This document shows, in pieces, positions 26,067 through 36,404 of a stretch of 64,000 nt of DNA. The notes beneath the pieces are model-generated. The model searched no databases and was not told where the DNA came from. It worked only from the letters and a program-made list of their open reading frames with translations. The DNA is from JABDMH01 sp965223215 (lineage in GTDB: Bacteria; Bacteroidota; Bacteroidia; Chitinophagales; Saprospiraceae): positions 2,170,001 to 2,234,000 of the forward strand of contig CBDCVZ010000010.1 of the NCBI GenBank assembly GCA_965223215.1, given 5' to 3'. Positions within the stretch are counted from its first letter, which is position 1. Every line of letters starts with the position of its first letter. The translations under genes and the position numbers were made by a program.

Positions 26067-27962
26067 TCACAAACGAACCAATTTCTGAATCGACTGTTGG
26101 CGATCGGTTTGCCAAAGAATGAAATAAATGCCTGGAGCCCATTGGTCGACCTGTATCGTAAGATGAGATTCCTGTACAGCGTGCCTAAAGTACTCCTTAC
26201 CATTGGTGTCATAAATCTTGATTTTTCCAGCAATGTCTCCAAATTTCAAATTCACTGCCGCATCTGCTGGATTGGGATAAACCTGCCAACTAAATTCCTG
26301 CGGCAATGTTGTACTCGAAGTGACCATTGGCAAAGTTGGCAAGACCAAATGGGAGCCTGCAAAACCTCCAAAATGTATGGTGTTGTTCGCGATCAGCGGA
26401 TCGACCAGGGTGTCAAAGTTGCTGTTCGGATGTAAGTCGCCACCGGTGTTCATATTCCGATTATATCTGGGATAGTTGGATGACGAGATGACCAGTCTAA
26501 GTCGCTGTCCAGGTAAGAAAGTAGCCGCAATATCATCCAAGACAATTGAGATGGGGTACACCACGCCCCGTTTCATGAATGCGGTATCCTGCACTCGATA
26601 TCCCTCGCGAAACCGCATCCGTTGAATGCCATCCACCAGCAACATGGATCGCCCATCGGGATAAACTTCCGTGATCCGAATGGCAAAGTCCGTATCCAAT
26701 TGATCAGAAGACACCTGCAGTTTTACAACGATTGAACCTGCTACTGACAACGGCTCCATGAAAGGCTCAGTGGTAAATTTGAGCACATCCTCCCTTGATT
26801 CAACCAGCGGACCTTGATCGTATGGACCCTGGTCTAAGGATAGATTTAGCGACTTACCTCCCACACTAGGAGAAGGATCAGCAGGATCATATATGAAAGA
26901 CAGCGATCCCTCGGAAGGAACCTCGGTACTCAGCGTCGCATCTGCAGCCAAATAGTAGGAGACTGATTCTATGTTTGTAGGAGGCCATTCACTACTTGTC
27001 ATCCATTCATCCAAACCCATCTGAAAATAGCTGATTTTGGCACGATTTCCCCAGCCGTTGTCCACACCCCTTAAATAATAATCAAAAAAACGGATCGCCT
27101 CCCTGGTGTTTGCCAAGGCTGCTTCCGGATAGCTCAATGCACCTTGATTTTCAGATCCAACGAAAGCCAATCCAGTACCGCCGTGTACCCAAGGTCCCAT
27201 CAGCAGTCGGTGTTGAGCTCTGACACTGACCAGCGATGAACTCTGAAGTGTGTCAAACATCCTTAACACCTGATCTGTATTTTGATCGTACCACCCTCCT
27301 ACAAGCAAGAAGGGAACCTCAATTTTTTCCGGGTACATAGATCCATCTTCCACAATTTGCCAGATGAGGTTGAAATGTGGATTGTTGACAATCGGACCTG
27401 CAATTCCAAAGAGTACATCGAGTGTTTCGATGGTCTCGACCTTTAAGCTTCCACCTGGATAATACTTGTCGTAGGAAAAATGGGGGGCCGCCACCTCAGG
27501 GACACAGCAAATCAGATGTGGAGGCTGTTCAGCAGCGGTCTCATATTGAACATTGCCAAGCGCAGAAGGCCCCCACATTCCAATTTTACCCGTTGACCAG
27601 GATTGCTCGGCTATCCATTCCACCACATCATAACCGTCCTCTCCATTATCTGAATTTATGCTACAAGCAGCTAAGGATGCAAATCGGCACCGCCAGTCCA
27701 CCACCACAACGGCATATCTACTTGCAGCTATATCATTGCCAATGCCCAAGGGCAATCCATTTACACTGTAAAAGATCTTGCCATAGGGTGTCATAATCAA
27801 AATCGTAGGAAAAGTATCTTGGAGATTGGGTAAATAGATGTCTGCAGCTAGAGATTTTCCATCCCGCATCGGGATTTGGATGGACTCAGTGACCTGCCCC
27901 TTCACCGAGCAAATGACCAGGAGTAGGCCAAGGATTCTAAAGACCAATAGGATTGCTTTCAT
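26067..27962 (-). CDS. CocE/NonD family hydrolase with T9SS sorting domain
   Basis: About 631 residues from ATG 27962; the open frame continues upstream to 28205, but only this start begins with a signal peptide (ILLVFRILGLLLVICSVKG-Q). Residues ~25-300 form the X-Pro dipeptidyl-peptidase/CocE alpha-beta hydrolase, with candidate nucleophile Ser133 in GPSALG and the GPWVHGG segment. The PepX C-terminal jelly roll follows (about 330-540). The last ~75 residues (VYPNPADAAVNLKF... ending KLVRL) are a type A sorting domain for type IX secretion, so the enzyme is surface-attached or secreted. Substrate unknown (esters or peptides). Confidence 0.85.
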   Translation of the reverse strand: MKAILLVFRILGLLLVICSVKGQVTESIQIPMRDGKSLAADIYLPNLQDTFPTILIMTPYGKIFYSVNGLPLGIGNDIAASRYAVVVVDWRCRFASLAACSINSDNGEDGYDVVEWIAEQSWSTGKIGMWGPSALGNVQYETAAEQPPHLICCVPEVAAPHFSYDKYYPGGSLKVETIETLDVLFGIAGPIVNNPHFNLIWQIVEDGSMYPEKIEVPFLLVGGWYDQNTDQVLRMFDTLQSSSLVSVRAQHRLLMGPWVHGGTGLAFVGSENQGALSYPEAALANTREAIRFFDYYLRGVDNGWGNRAKISYFQMGLDEWMTSSEWPPTNIESVSYYLAADATLSTEVPSEGSLSFIYDPADPSPSVGGKSLNLSLDQGPYDQGPLVESREDVLKFTTEPFMEPLSVAGSIVVKLQVSSDQLDTDFAIRITEVYPDGRSMLLVDGIQRMRFREGYRVQDTAFMKRGVVYPISIVLDDIAATFLPGQRLRLVISSSNYPRYNRNMNTGGDLHPNSNFDTLVDPLIANNTIHFGGFAGSHLVLPTLPMVTSSTTLPQEFSWQVYPNPADAAVNLKFGDIAGKIKIYDTNGKEYFRHAVQESHLTIQVDQWAPGIYFILWQTDRQQSIQKLVRL

Positions 27963-28340
27963 ATTCCTTAGTACACAAGAATTGTGACAAACCCTTATTG
28001 AATTCGGTCGAGCAAAATTAAAGTTTACAGTCACCTTCAAAGAGAGGGTGCAAGTAACACCAGCGAAGATCCTATCTAGGCTATGGAATGCCCTACCCAG
28101 CAGGACGGTCAAACCCAGATTTTCGCTTGGCCCCTGGCCTCTGTATGTATCTAGCTCTTCTACCTGAGAACGGCCCTGTTTTTTGTGCTTGATGTTTTCA
28201 CCCACTTACCCAGATAAAGTTTAATCGCCCATGAGGCGTGGTAGCCATCTGGGTCTGGCAACGTTTCGACGAAAAAAGCGATCTTTATTCTATCGACCAT
28301 TGATTCCGGTATTTCACTCTAATCAAAAGAAAGGGAGCTT
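27963..28340. other. Divergent intergenic region, no gene seen
   Basis: About 380 bases between the divergent CocE-like and DUF1800 genes. It should hold both promoters; nothing further stands out. An AAAGAAAGGGAG ribosome site precedes the DUF1800 start. Confidence 0.4.
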
Positions 28341-29960
28341 ATGTCATTAAAATCCCAACCCGTGTTTAATCCGCCTCACGATGTCTATCAAGGTCCTTGG
28401 AATTTTACACTGGCCAGCCACCTATTAAGACGAACCGTGTACGGACCAAATGAAGAAATGATTCGAAAGTCCGTGTCGTTGGGAATGAATCAGACCATCG
28501 ATTCACTGCTCGAGGTCTTGTCAATGCCAGATCCACCAATCAATCCCAATAAACAAGATGACATCTATGTGCCCATCGGAAAATCTTGGGTAGGCCTACC
28601 TCAACCCAGTGGAACTGCCGGTTACCGAAGAAGATCTTTTTATGCCTGGACCATGCTGCAGGCACTCAAAAGAGATATGAACGTGCGGGAAAAGATGTTT
28701 ATGTTTTGGCACAATCACTTTGCTACCGCCGATATCAATGATCCACGCTATCTCTATTCGCACAGTTTGGTGTTGCGTAAAAACGCATTGGGTAATTTTC
28801 GCTCCTTTGTCAAGGAGATCACCGTTGATCCAACCATGTTGCGCTATTTAAATGGCAATCAGAACACACGACAAAATCCCAATGAAAATTACGCACGTGA
28901 ACTGCTAGAACTATTTACCATCGGCAAGGGTCCTGCCGTAGGAGAAGGAGACTATACCCACTACACCGAAGATGACATATTAGCCATCGCCAAGGTGCTG
29001 ACTGGTTGGAAAGAGGGTAGAGCAAATAAGGTAGACACTGGCTATCTTCCCGTTCCGATTTATCGAGATAATCTACATGACCGCTCTACCAAGAAGTTAA
29101 GTCACCGGTTTCAAAACTTAGTGATTAATAACCTCGGCAAGGACGAATACCAACATTTGATCGACATCCTATTTATGCAGGATGAGGTCTCGCGATTTAT
29201 TACACGAAAACTATTTCGGTGGTTTGTCAATTATGAAATAACCGAGGAAATCGAAAAATCTGTGATTGAACCTCTGGCTCAAATATTGAGAGAATCAGAT
29301 TACGAAATTAGGCCACTACTGAGGGCATTGTTTTCGCACCGGATATTTTACGACGAGACTTACATTGGTGGTATGATCAAGAGCCCAATAGATGTGGCGG
29401 TGGGAAATCTGAATGCCTTCGATCTCGAGATACCAGAGGGGCATCCCAATCGGATGTACAATATCGGCATCATGGTATACAACGAGTGTGGTGCCATGCA
29501 ACAGCGACCATTTTCGCCACCAGATGTTGCAGGATGGAAAGCCTATTATCAAGAACCGGGCTATTATCAAGCGTGGATCAATTCGACGACATTACGCGCG
29601 AGAAAAAACTATTGCAACCTAACCGTAAATGGCAAGTTTTTTAATGGAGATCGAACCGTGACGAGAAATCTACTCAAGGTGGATGTCCTGGAGTTTGCAA
29701 AATCCATCGAGGGTGGCACGGATCCGAATAAATTAATTGAGGGGTTTGTGAATCGCCTCTTACCACAATCCCTCGCACCCGAACAGATTTTGGCACTTAA
29801 GGAAACCCTGATTCCCGGATTACCGGATTATGAATGGACGGTGGAATATAGTGATTACCTCGCCAACAAGGGTAACCAAAGTCACCGGTTATCCATCGAG
29901 GTAAAACTTCGTCATTTATTGGAAGCTATGAATGCTATGCCAGAATCTTATTTAATGTGA
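28341..29960 (+). CDS. DUF1800 family protein
   Basis: A 539-residue DUF1800 protein. Family marks are HLLRRTVYGP near the start, MFWHNHFAT, the NENYARELLELFTIG motif, and AIAKVLTGW. No obvious signal peptide is present at the chosen ATG 28341, which has a strong AAGGGAG ribosome site. DUF1800 genes regularly pair with DUF1501 genes, as here (4-base overlap). They are thought to be exported proteins; the function is unknown. Confidence 0.85.
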   Translation: MSLKSQPVFNPPHDVYQGPWNFTLASHLLRRTVYGPNEEMIRKSVSLGMNQTIDSLLEVLSMPDPPINPNKQDDIYVPIGKSWVGLPQPSGTAGYRRRSFYAWTMLQALKRDMNVREKMFMFWHNHFATADINDPRYLYSHSLVLRKNALGNFRSFVKEITVDPTMLRYLNGNQNTRQNPNENYARELLELFTIGKGPAVGEGDYTHYTEDDILAIAKVLTGWKEGRANKVDTGYLPVPIYRDNLHDRSTKKLSHRFQNLVINNLGKDEYQHLIDILFMQDEVSRFITRKLFRWFVNYEITEEIEKSVIEPLAQILRESDYEIRPLLRALFSHRIFYDETYIGGMIKSPIDVAVGNLNAFDLEIPEGHPNRMYNIGIMVYNECGAMQQRPFSPPDVAGWKAYYQEPGYYQAWINSTTLRARKNYCNLTVNGKFFNGDRTVTRNLLKVDVLEFAKSIEGGTDPNKLIEGFVNRLLPQSLAPEQILALKETLIPGLPDYEWTVEYSDYLANKGNQSHRLSIEVKLRHLLEAMNAMPESYLM

Positions 29961-31516
29961 TGAAAAGAAGACATTTCCTGCAAGCCGCATCGACCGCCTC
30001 CTTACCTGTCATGGTAAATGGTTTACCCATCCATTCTGTGCGTTCCAGTCCTTTATTTGATTTTATCGATCAAGAGAGTGACCGGGTCCTGGTAATCCTT
30101 CAATGTATTGGAGGTTATGACGGACTGAACATGCTGATCCCCAAAGATCAATACGGTAGACTGCAGTCGGTGCGATCAAACATTATGATCCCCGAAGGCC
30201 AATTGATAGATTTACAAACAGATCTTGGGGCACATCCAAAATTACAAGGACTCGTTGACCTATTCAATGATGGACAAGCCAGTTTCATTCAATCTGTTGG
30301 ATATCCGAATCAAAATCGATCCCACTTCAGATCAAAAGATATCTGGACCACTGGATCTAGAGCCGACGAGGTACTAAGTACAGGGTGGCTGGGAAGATAT
30401 CTTGATGATTTATATCCCACCTTTCCCGATGGATATCCGAATGAAACTCATCAAGACCCCTTCGCCATTACCATGGGAGCAGCAGTATCGGAGACTTGTC
30501 AAGGAGCAGCTTCAAATTTTAGTATGACCGTCAATGATCCGTTTAATTTGACCCCGTTGACCATAAGTCCCGCGGCGGAAGTTGGTGATACTTACTATGG
30601 AAAGCAATTAAATTTTTTACGCGATATTATAATTAAAAGCAATGAATATGCGGAGGTAATCAGGTCTGCCGCCAAAAAAGGAAACAACTCATCAAGCTAT
30701 CCTGATTTTACCTTGGCAAAACACCTTAAAAATATTTCTTTGCTCCTGACTGGCGGATTAAGCACAAAAATATTTGTCGTTACGCTCGGAGGTTTTGATA
30801 CCCATGCGAATCAGACTGGAGCTACTGATCCACTGGATGGTCGACATAGTCCCCTGCTGGAGGAGATGTCTGAATCTCTCAAAGCATTTCAGTTGGACCT
30901 GGTTAAACAAGGCCTACATGAGCGCGTGTTGACATTGGCATTTACAGAATTTGGTCGACGCATAAAATCCAACGGAAGCTTCGGTACGGACCACGGTTCA
31001 GCAGCACCGATGTTCTTAGTCGGTTCTTGTGTTAATGGACAGGTGCTGGGTGAGAACGTTTCGATTCCACAAGAAGTTGGCAACAAAGAAGGAGTGCCGA
31101 TGCAATTTGATTTTCGGTCTGTTTACGGATCGGTCCTACAAGATTGGCTTGAGGTTCCGGAGGATAAAATACGTGAATTGCTTTATCCTGAATATCGGCA
31201 TTTGCCAATTCTAGAAACCTGCCAGAATACGACACGACAAGAGGAATTATATTTTGAAGAATTAAATGCCCACATTTTTCCCAATCCTGCCGATGACCGG
31301 ATTCAAGTTTCTTTCACACTAACCAGGAGTGATGAAGTGAGGATTGAAATCTTTGATTTTTTGGGAAAAATCGTGGATCAAGTTATTAATCGGAAACTTT
31401 CAGCAGGTCGACATGACCTCGAGCATCCTTGCCAGCATCTGGCGTCGGGAAATTACTTTATTCGATTTTCGGGATCGAAAGGACGGAAGAACTTATTGCT
31501 CACCATTTCACATTAA
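29957..31516 (+). CDS. DUF1501 protein with T9SS type A sorting domain
   Basis: A 519-residue protein with an N-terminal MKRRHFLQAASTASLPV stretch that resembles a Tat signal, a DUF1501 domain (VLVILQCIGGYDGLNMLIP, VTLGGFDTHANQ, FTEFGRRIKSN, FGTDHGSAAPMFLVG) and a C-terminal T9SS type A domain from about residue 440 (IFPNPADDRIQVSF... ending LLLTISH). It overlaps the DUF1800 gene by 4 bases. This is a second DUF1501 protein in the window, distinct from the lipoprotein form at 5747-7225. Likely surface-exposed. Confidence 0.85.
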   Translation: MMKRRHFLQAASTASLPVMVNGLPIHSVRSSPLFDFIDQESDRVLVILQCIGGYDGLNMLIPKDQYGRLQSVRSNIMIPEGQLIDLQTDLGAHPKLQGLVDLFNDGQASFIQSVGYPNQNRSHFRSKDIWTTGSRADEVLSTGWLGRYLDDLYPTFPDGYPNETHQDPFAITMGAAVSETCQGAASNFSMTVNDPFNLTPLTISPAAEVGDTYYGKQLNFLRDIIIKSNEYAEVIRSAAKKGNNSSSYPDFTLAKHLKNISLLLTGGLSTKIFVVTLGGFDTHANQTGATDPLDGRHSPLLEEMSESLKAFQLDLVKQGLHERVLTLAFTEFGRRIKSNGSFGTDHGSAAPMFLVGSCVNGQVLGENVSIPQEVGNKEGVPMQFDFRSVYGSVLQDWLEVPEDKIRELLYPEYRHLPILETCQNTTRQEELYFEELNAHIFPNPADDRIQVSFTLTRSDEVRIEIFDFLGKIVDQVINRKLSAGRHDLEHPCQHLASGNYFIRFSGSKGRKNLLLTISH

Positions 31517-31671
31517 TTTAGTACTCTGGTTTGGAATGTTATCATTGAGAACTAATCGAAACGAATGGTCTGATTTCGACATGATCGAATTATCAAACAA
31601 AAAACGAATCCAGCTAATTCAATCTGTCGGCATAACTTGATTCCTGAGATCGATACGAATGGGCTCAGACC

Positions 31672-33258
31672 CTAACGCTTGTCCACCTCGACGATCACGG
31701 CCAGTACATTCTTTCCCCTCGTCGCGCAGTCAAAGGCCACGGAGCCTTCCACTTGAAAATCACATTCTGGAACAAAGTCTTCCGCCAGGCTTTCCACCAC
31801 TCTCATCATGTACTCGGGACTTCTGTTTTGATTTATTTGACGATTGAGTACCTGATAATTTATTGGCTTCTTACTGATTACAATGGCCATGCGGTCTCGA
31901 TTACCAACCTGATCTAAAGTCATCGAATAATCCTTCGGAAATAATCGTGTGCCCGTTATTCCGAAATAAGGAGAATGTTTTTCGGTGTAGGGAAATAGAA
32001 CTGAATTTCGACCATCTGCCTCCATCCCAAAAACATAAGCGTAGCATTCTACCTCATTGGTTATGGCGATCTTAAACTTGCTTCCCTTGCGAAGTGTCGA
32101 AGTGGTGCGAAATGTGATTTCACCAGTTTGTTGAAGTGGTATGATACGTTGCGATTCATTTTCAACCAGCGCAAAGGCCGCTTCCAACCGATTGGCATCA
32201 AATTTCTTGGTAGAACCCTCCGGGTAAATGCCAAACGCCTCTTTGGCGAACTGGTCAAAGTCGTCGTAAGTGATCCAGGCATAGCCATTGTTACCCCACC
32301 TGGTTCCCCAACTGTTCAACACTTTAAATGCTCCACCCGCCTTTTGGTCGTCGTATCCAATGAGACACATGGCATGTCCACCCAGTCCGACCCCCTGATA
32401 ATCGGCCCTGGTAGGACGCCAAAGTTCGCGCCCCATCATACCCTGCTGAAAACTTGATCCAACCAACATTCCGATCACCACCGGTGCTCCCTGCGCCAGG
32501 TGTTGTTTTACACTATGGGCATTGGTAGAATAATCACCTGGTCCTCTACTCAAGCGTGTATATCCCTTGATGCGATAGTTCGTCGCCGCACCTCTCTGCG
32601 ATAAGTCCGGAGCAATCCGGCAGGTTTGATCAGTGTATCCAAAATCGGAAAAAGGGAGGGAACCTATACTTTTCATGGCTTCCATGGCATCGCGTAAAAA
32701 GGCACCTTGGCATCCAGGCCGGGCAATCTGGTTGTAGAGAAAAGAGGGACTGAACGCCGAGCGATCTGGATCTGCCCCCGTAGCCCTCGCATAAGAAATG
32801 GTACGTGCTCCATAGGCACAGGCCCAACCACTACAGGAACCCTGACGACCCTGATGAAGCGGCTTCGGAGCAAAATCGGTTAAATCAACACGCACTGGCA
32901 TGCGATTTTGGGCACCTACCGATAATGGTTCATAGACCATGGCTTTATCGTATTCGGCCTCATTCAAGGTGGCCCCATAGCTAAACTGATCGGTAGATGC
33001 CTCGTAACTGACACCTCCAGGTGCTCCACCAACATCTAAAAAGCTCCGCAGAACAAAATAAATTCCCAGGATAACAGCGATTGTGATCAGCCATTTCGGC
33101 TTCTTAATGATGGCAAACAACGCCAACGCCAAATACCATAGTGGAAACGTGCCACCCTTCCTTTTTTTCTCGGGGTCTTCAGGTCTGTTCGGTTGATCCC
33201 TTTCTGGTTTTCTGGGTTGTCTCGGATCCGGCTGATCCTTTTCCATTCGTATGGCCAT
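31672..33258 (-). CDS. Membrane-anchored C1 family (papain-like) cysteine protease with DUF4384-like tail
   Basis: A 528-residue protein. A proline- and charge-rich N-terminus (~1-36) precedes two hydrophobic segments (about 37-51 and 56-70), then a papain-like domain. The catalytic cysteine is Cys142 in QGRQGSCSGWACAYG, the histidine lies in GGHAMCLIGYDD and the asparagine in NSWGTRWGNNGYAW. The C-terminal ~170 residues resemble DUF4384 (FPYTEKHSPYFGITGTRLFP), often found with bacterial C1 or C14 proteases. Probably anchored in the inner membrane with the protease outside. Confidence 0.85.
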   Translation of the reverse strand: MAIRMEKDQPDPRQPRKPERDQPNRPEDPEKKRKGGTFPLWYLALALFAIIKKPKWLITIAVILGIYFVLRSFLDVGGAPGGVSYEASTDQFSYGATLNEAEYDKAMVYEPLSVGAQNRMPVRVDLTDFAPKPLHQGRQGSCSGWACAYGARTISYARATGADPDRSAFSPSFLYNQIARPGCQGAFLRDAMEAMKSIGSLPFSDFGYTDQTCRIAPDLSQRGAATNYRIKGYTRLSRGPGDYSTNAHSVKQHLAQGAPVVIGMLVGSSFQQGMMGRELWRPTRADYQGVGLGGHAMCLIGYDDQKAGGAFKVLNSWGTRWGNNGYAWITYDDFDQFAKEAFGIYPEGSTKKFDANRLEAAFALVENESQRIIPLQQTGEITFRTTSTLRKGSKFKIAITNEVECYAYVFGMEADGRNSVLFPYTEKHSPYFGITGTRLFPKDYSMTLDQVGNRDRMAIVISKKPINYQVLNRQINQNRSPEYMMRVVESLAEDFVPECDFQVEGSVAFDCATRGKNVLAVIVEVDKR

Positions 33259-33392
33259 GGATGTTAGATTAAAGTAGATTTAATAATCCACCCAAAATAA
33301 GACAAAATCAAGGGATGGAGGAAGTGTTGGCCAAAAGGTCCAGAGACCAGGATTTGACGAGATCAAGGTTTAAGATCCACAGTTGAAAAACA

Positions 33393-33436
33393 TCAAAAAA
33401 AAGGGGGACAACCTTACTAGATCATCCCCCTTTTTG
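33393..33436 (-). terminator. Terminator after the S9 peptidase gene
   Basis: A symmetric AAAAAGGGGGA ... TCCCCCTTTTT inverted repeat with loop ~18 lies just beyond the stop of the S9 peptidase. It has T-runs on either strand and could act in both directions. Confidence 0.65.
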
Positions 33437-33446
33437 TCATGACTTA

Positions 33447-36176
33447 TTAGTCTTTCTTCGAACCGCCGTAGAGATCGCCTGGATTACTTAGTTCCATGGT
33501 CATAGTAGCACCGCCCATTTGAGGCATGGTGGTACTGGACTTGACCAGACAAGGATTGGTAGCATCCGCTGAGAGCCAAACTGTTGCATCGCCAGGATTA
33601 TCATCAAGTGGCTTGATCTCAGCCTTATACGTTTCATAGGTACCTGCCGGAACTTCGATGGTCTCCATGCCCAGCACCTTCATCTCGTAAGGACGAATCT
33701 TTTGCATTTGAAGATCAAAAATTCGATATACAGCAGTGAAGCCATCACTTAATTCAAGCCTTGCCAACGTTTCGTACAAGGCTGAGCCATCGGCAAATAT
33801 TGGCTGGTCGAGGGCAATTTGGATCGGTTGATCATTGCCATTCATACTCATAGACCCGGAAATGGCCTCGGTTCCAAATTCCAATGAAACATTCATCGGC
33901 CCCTGTTCAACTTTGCGGCTAATAGGCAGCAAAGTCTGCTTCGCCAAAGTAAATTGATCAAACATATCTCCCATGGGAGTCGTAGCTGATTGAGTTACAA
34001 CCCAATTTCCATCAATTTCCTCCACTTGTTGATTCACTTCCATGGGGATTTCCTGAGTACCCATTTTAATCAACATCTTGTAATCTGTTTTTCCTTCTTT
34101 CAAATCTATGACTGGCTCCGGTAGGGCTGCCATTAATTTGCTTTCATCGATTTTTTCCGGTAAAGTGACGGTGTTGATATCGACCGTAATTTCTTCGAGA
34201 CGTTTGGCAATGTGGTCGGGCATATCTGCCTGATAACGACCACCTAAGTGCTTGGCAAGAAACTTTTCAGCAGCGGCTAAATATGCCATATTGTTTTCCG
34301 GTCTTGCAAATCCATGCCCTTCGTCAGGTGCACAAAGATATTCCACCGGTAAATCCAGTTCTCGCATGGCTACTACAATCTGATCACTTTCGGCTTTTTT
34401 AACTCTGGGATCATTGGCTCCCTGCACGACCATTAAGGGTACTTTGATTTTGTCTGCGCTGAATAAGGGAGACTGCTTCATGAGCAGGGCCTTGCCTTCC
34501 TCTGTGGTTGGATCACCCATTCGCTCGTGAAACATCGTGCGAATTTGTTCCCAGTATGGAGGAATAGATTCTAGCAAGGTGATCAGATTAGAAGGCCCTA
34601 CAATGGAGACGCCAGCTGCATAAACATCGGGTGTGAAAGTAAGTCCTGCAAGGGTTGCATAGCCACCATAAGAACCGCCCATAATTCCAATTTTATCCTC
34701 GGCGGCAATGCCTTCCTCCACTAAATACTTTGCTCCCCAGGTAATGTCATCCTGCATTAATTGGCCCCATTCACCATTGCCTGCATTGAGAAAAGCCTTA
34801 CCGTATCCGGTGGATCCGCGAAAGTTAATACTCAAAACGGCATATCCTCGGTTGGCCAGAAACTGATGATATGAGTTATAACCCCAGTAGTCTCTCGCCC
34901 AGGGACCGCCGTGTGGTACAATGACCGCGGGAAGGTCTTTCGCCTCGACACCCTTAGGTACTGTTAAATATCCGGGAATTTCCAATCCATCTGACGATTT
35001 GAAACGTACGGGCTTCATGTGTGCCAAGTCATCTATTGGTAATTTTGGTCTAGGTCGATACTGAAAAGTCAAAGACTCCGCATCGCGATCATACAAATAG
35101 GTAGCTCCTGGATCAGTATCGCTATTGGCATAAACCAGCCATTTTCTTTCGTCGGTGGTGCTCGATCCAAAATTAATCTCAACACCAGGAAGCTCCTCCT
35201 TCAACCATTGATATTCCTTTTCAAACTGCTTGTCTTTAAAGTAGATTTCAGTCTTGTCTCCAGTGTAAGAGGTGGCCACGAGCTCATCACTTACTTGAGA
35301 ATATACTGCCCCTCCAAAATCTACCATTCCTTTGGGATCCTTTTCCAACATTTCCATGTCGCCATTCTTCGGATCAAATAACATGAACTGGGTAAGATCT
35401 AGATCTCCTTTATTGGTCACGAAGTAAACTTTGTCACCGTCCTTATGAAATCTGGAGACATAGCAAGTTTCGAGGACATTACAAGTGTAACAAGTCTTAA
35501 ATTCATCGCCCTCGATGGTCAATATCTCCGTACTTCCGTCATCTGCCGTGCGAGAAGCCATTCGCATTTGATCTTTGGTATCGAAGATCCAATTGGTAAT
35601 TCGATCGTGGTTTTCTCGAACTAGTTCACGCTCTCCCGTGGAAATGGTCACTTTATAAAGGTCATGCCAGGCCTTATCTCGATCATTAAGACCCACAAAC
35701 ATGATGTCGGGATCACTCTTTGGCGTCCGGTAGATAAGGGCCCTTACCCCCTCAACATCGGTCAGATTTCTCGCTTCGGGAACCATATCATCACCAGTCG
35801 GCTCGCCAAAGGGATCCAAGGCGTAGACGTGATAGTTTTCATCCCCTCCTTTGTCTTGTACATACAGCAGGTACTTGCTATCTCGACTCCAAAAATATCC
35901 TGGAATGGGTCGATCTTTATCAGCTGTTATCGGTTTAGCTGCTTCGAATGGTTCGTCTGCCTTCTTCACCCAAATATTTCGTACGTCCTTGTATGGCTTC
36001 ATAAAAGTCATATGCTTCCCATCGGGTGATAATTGTGCACCCGCTATTTCGGGGTTGCCAAAAAAGATCTCCCGGTCAATGATGGGTGGAAGTCCATCTT
36101 GAGCTTGGATGCTAGAAGCAGTCTGTGTCATGATCAGGGCAATTAGGGTTGTCGTATAAAGCAGAATCCTTTGCAT
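33447..36176 (-). CDS. S9 family prolyl-oligopeptidase-like peptidase with extra C-terminal domain
   Basis: A 909-residue exported peptidase. A signal peptide (LLYTTTLIALIMTQTASSIQA-Q) is followed by a beta-propeller (~25-390) and an alpha/beta hydrolase domain. The nucleophile is Ser502 in GGSYGG; an Asp lies in NDPRVKKAE and the His is His621 in DEGHGFARP. The family cleaves acyl-aminoacyl or prolyl peptides in the periplasm. Unusually, about 250 further residues follow (from ~660), including a domain with LPISRKVEQG and MEVNQQVEEIDGNW that resembles DUF3108-type lipid or envelope domains. That last assignment is tentative. Confidence 0.85.
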   Translation of the reverse strand: MQRILLYTTTLIALIMTQTASSIQAQDGLPPIIDREIFFGNPEIAGAQLSPDGKHMTFMKPYKDVRNIWVKKADEPFEAAKPITADKDRPIPGYFWSRDSKYLLYVQDKGGDENYHVYALDPFGEPTGDDMVPEARNLTDVEGVRALIYRTPKSDPDIMFVGLNDRDKAWHDLYKVTISTGERELVRENHDRITNWIFDTKDQMRMASRTADDGSTEILTIEGDEFKTCYTCNVLETCYVSRFHKDGDKVYFVTNKGDLDLTQFMLFDPKNGDMEMLEKDPKGMVDFGGAVYSQVSDELVATSYTGDKTEIYFKDKQFEKEYQWLKEELPGVEINFGSSTTDERKWLVYANSDTDPGATYLYDRDAESLTFQYRPRPKLPIDDLAHMKPVRFKSSDGLEIPGYLTVPKGVEAKDLPAVIVPHGGPWARDYWGYNSYHQFLANRGYAVLSINFRGSTGYGKAFLNAGNGEWGQLMQDDITWGAKYLVEEGIAAEDKIGIMGGSYGGYATLAGLTFTPDVYAAGVSIVGPSNLITLLESIPPYWEQIRTMFHERMGDPTTEEGKALLMKQSPLFSADKIKVPLMVVQGANDPRVKKAESDQIVVAMRELDLPVEYLCAPDEGHGFARPENNMAYLAAAEKFLAKHLGGRYQADMPDHIAKRLEEITVDINTVTLPEKIDESKLMAALPEPVIDLKEGKTDYKMLIKMGTQEIPMEVNQQVEEIDGNWVVTQSATTPMGDMFDQFTLAKQTLLPISRKVEQGPMNVSLEFGTEAISGSMSMNGNDQPIQIALDQPIFADGSALYETLARLELSDGFTAVYRIFDLQMQKIRPYEMKVLGMETIEVPAGTYETYKAEIKPLDDNPGDATVWLSADATNPCLVKSSTTMPQMGGATMTMELSNPGDLYGGSKKD

Positions 36177-36404
36177 AATAAATATGGCTTTTAATTTGCC
36201 GCTAAAGGTAGCTTATTCGTTTGAACATCAGAGTTATGTAGGATCAATTGATACTTTAAATCGACTAAATGGAGCCCGACTCAGTCACTTGCAATCCCCA
36301 GTGAGCAGGCTATCACGACTCGCCACCAGCTAAGTATATCCTGATGATGGCAGCCACGATGAATCTTGAACCACTTTTGTAGTTTTAGGTTTATTTTGTG
36401 ATCA

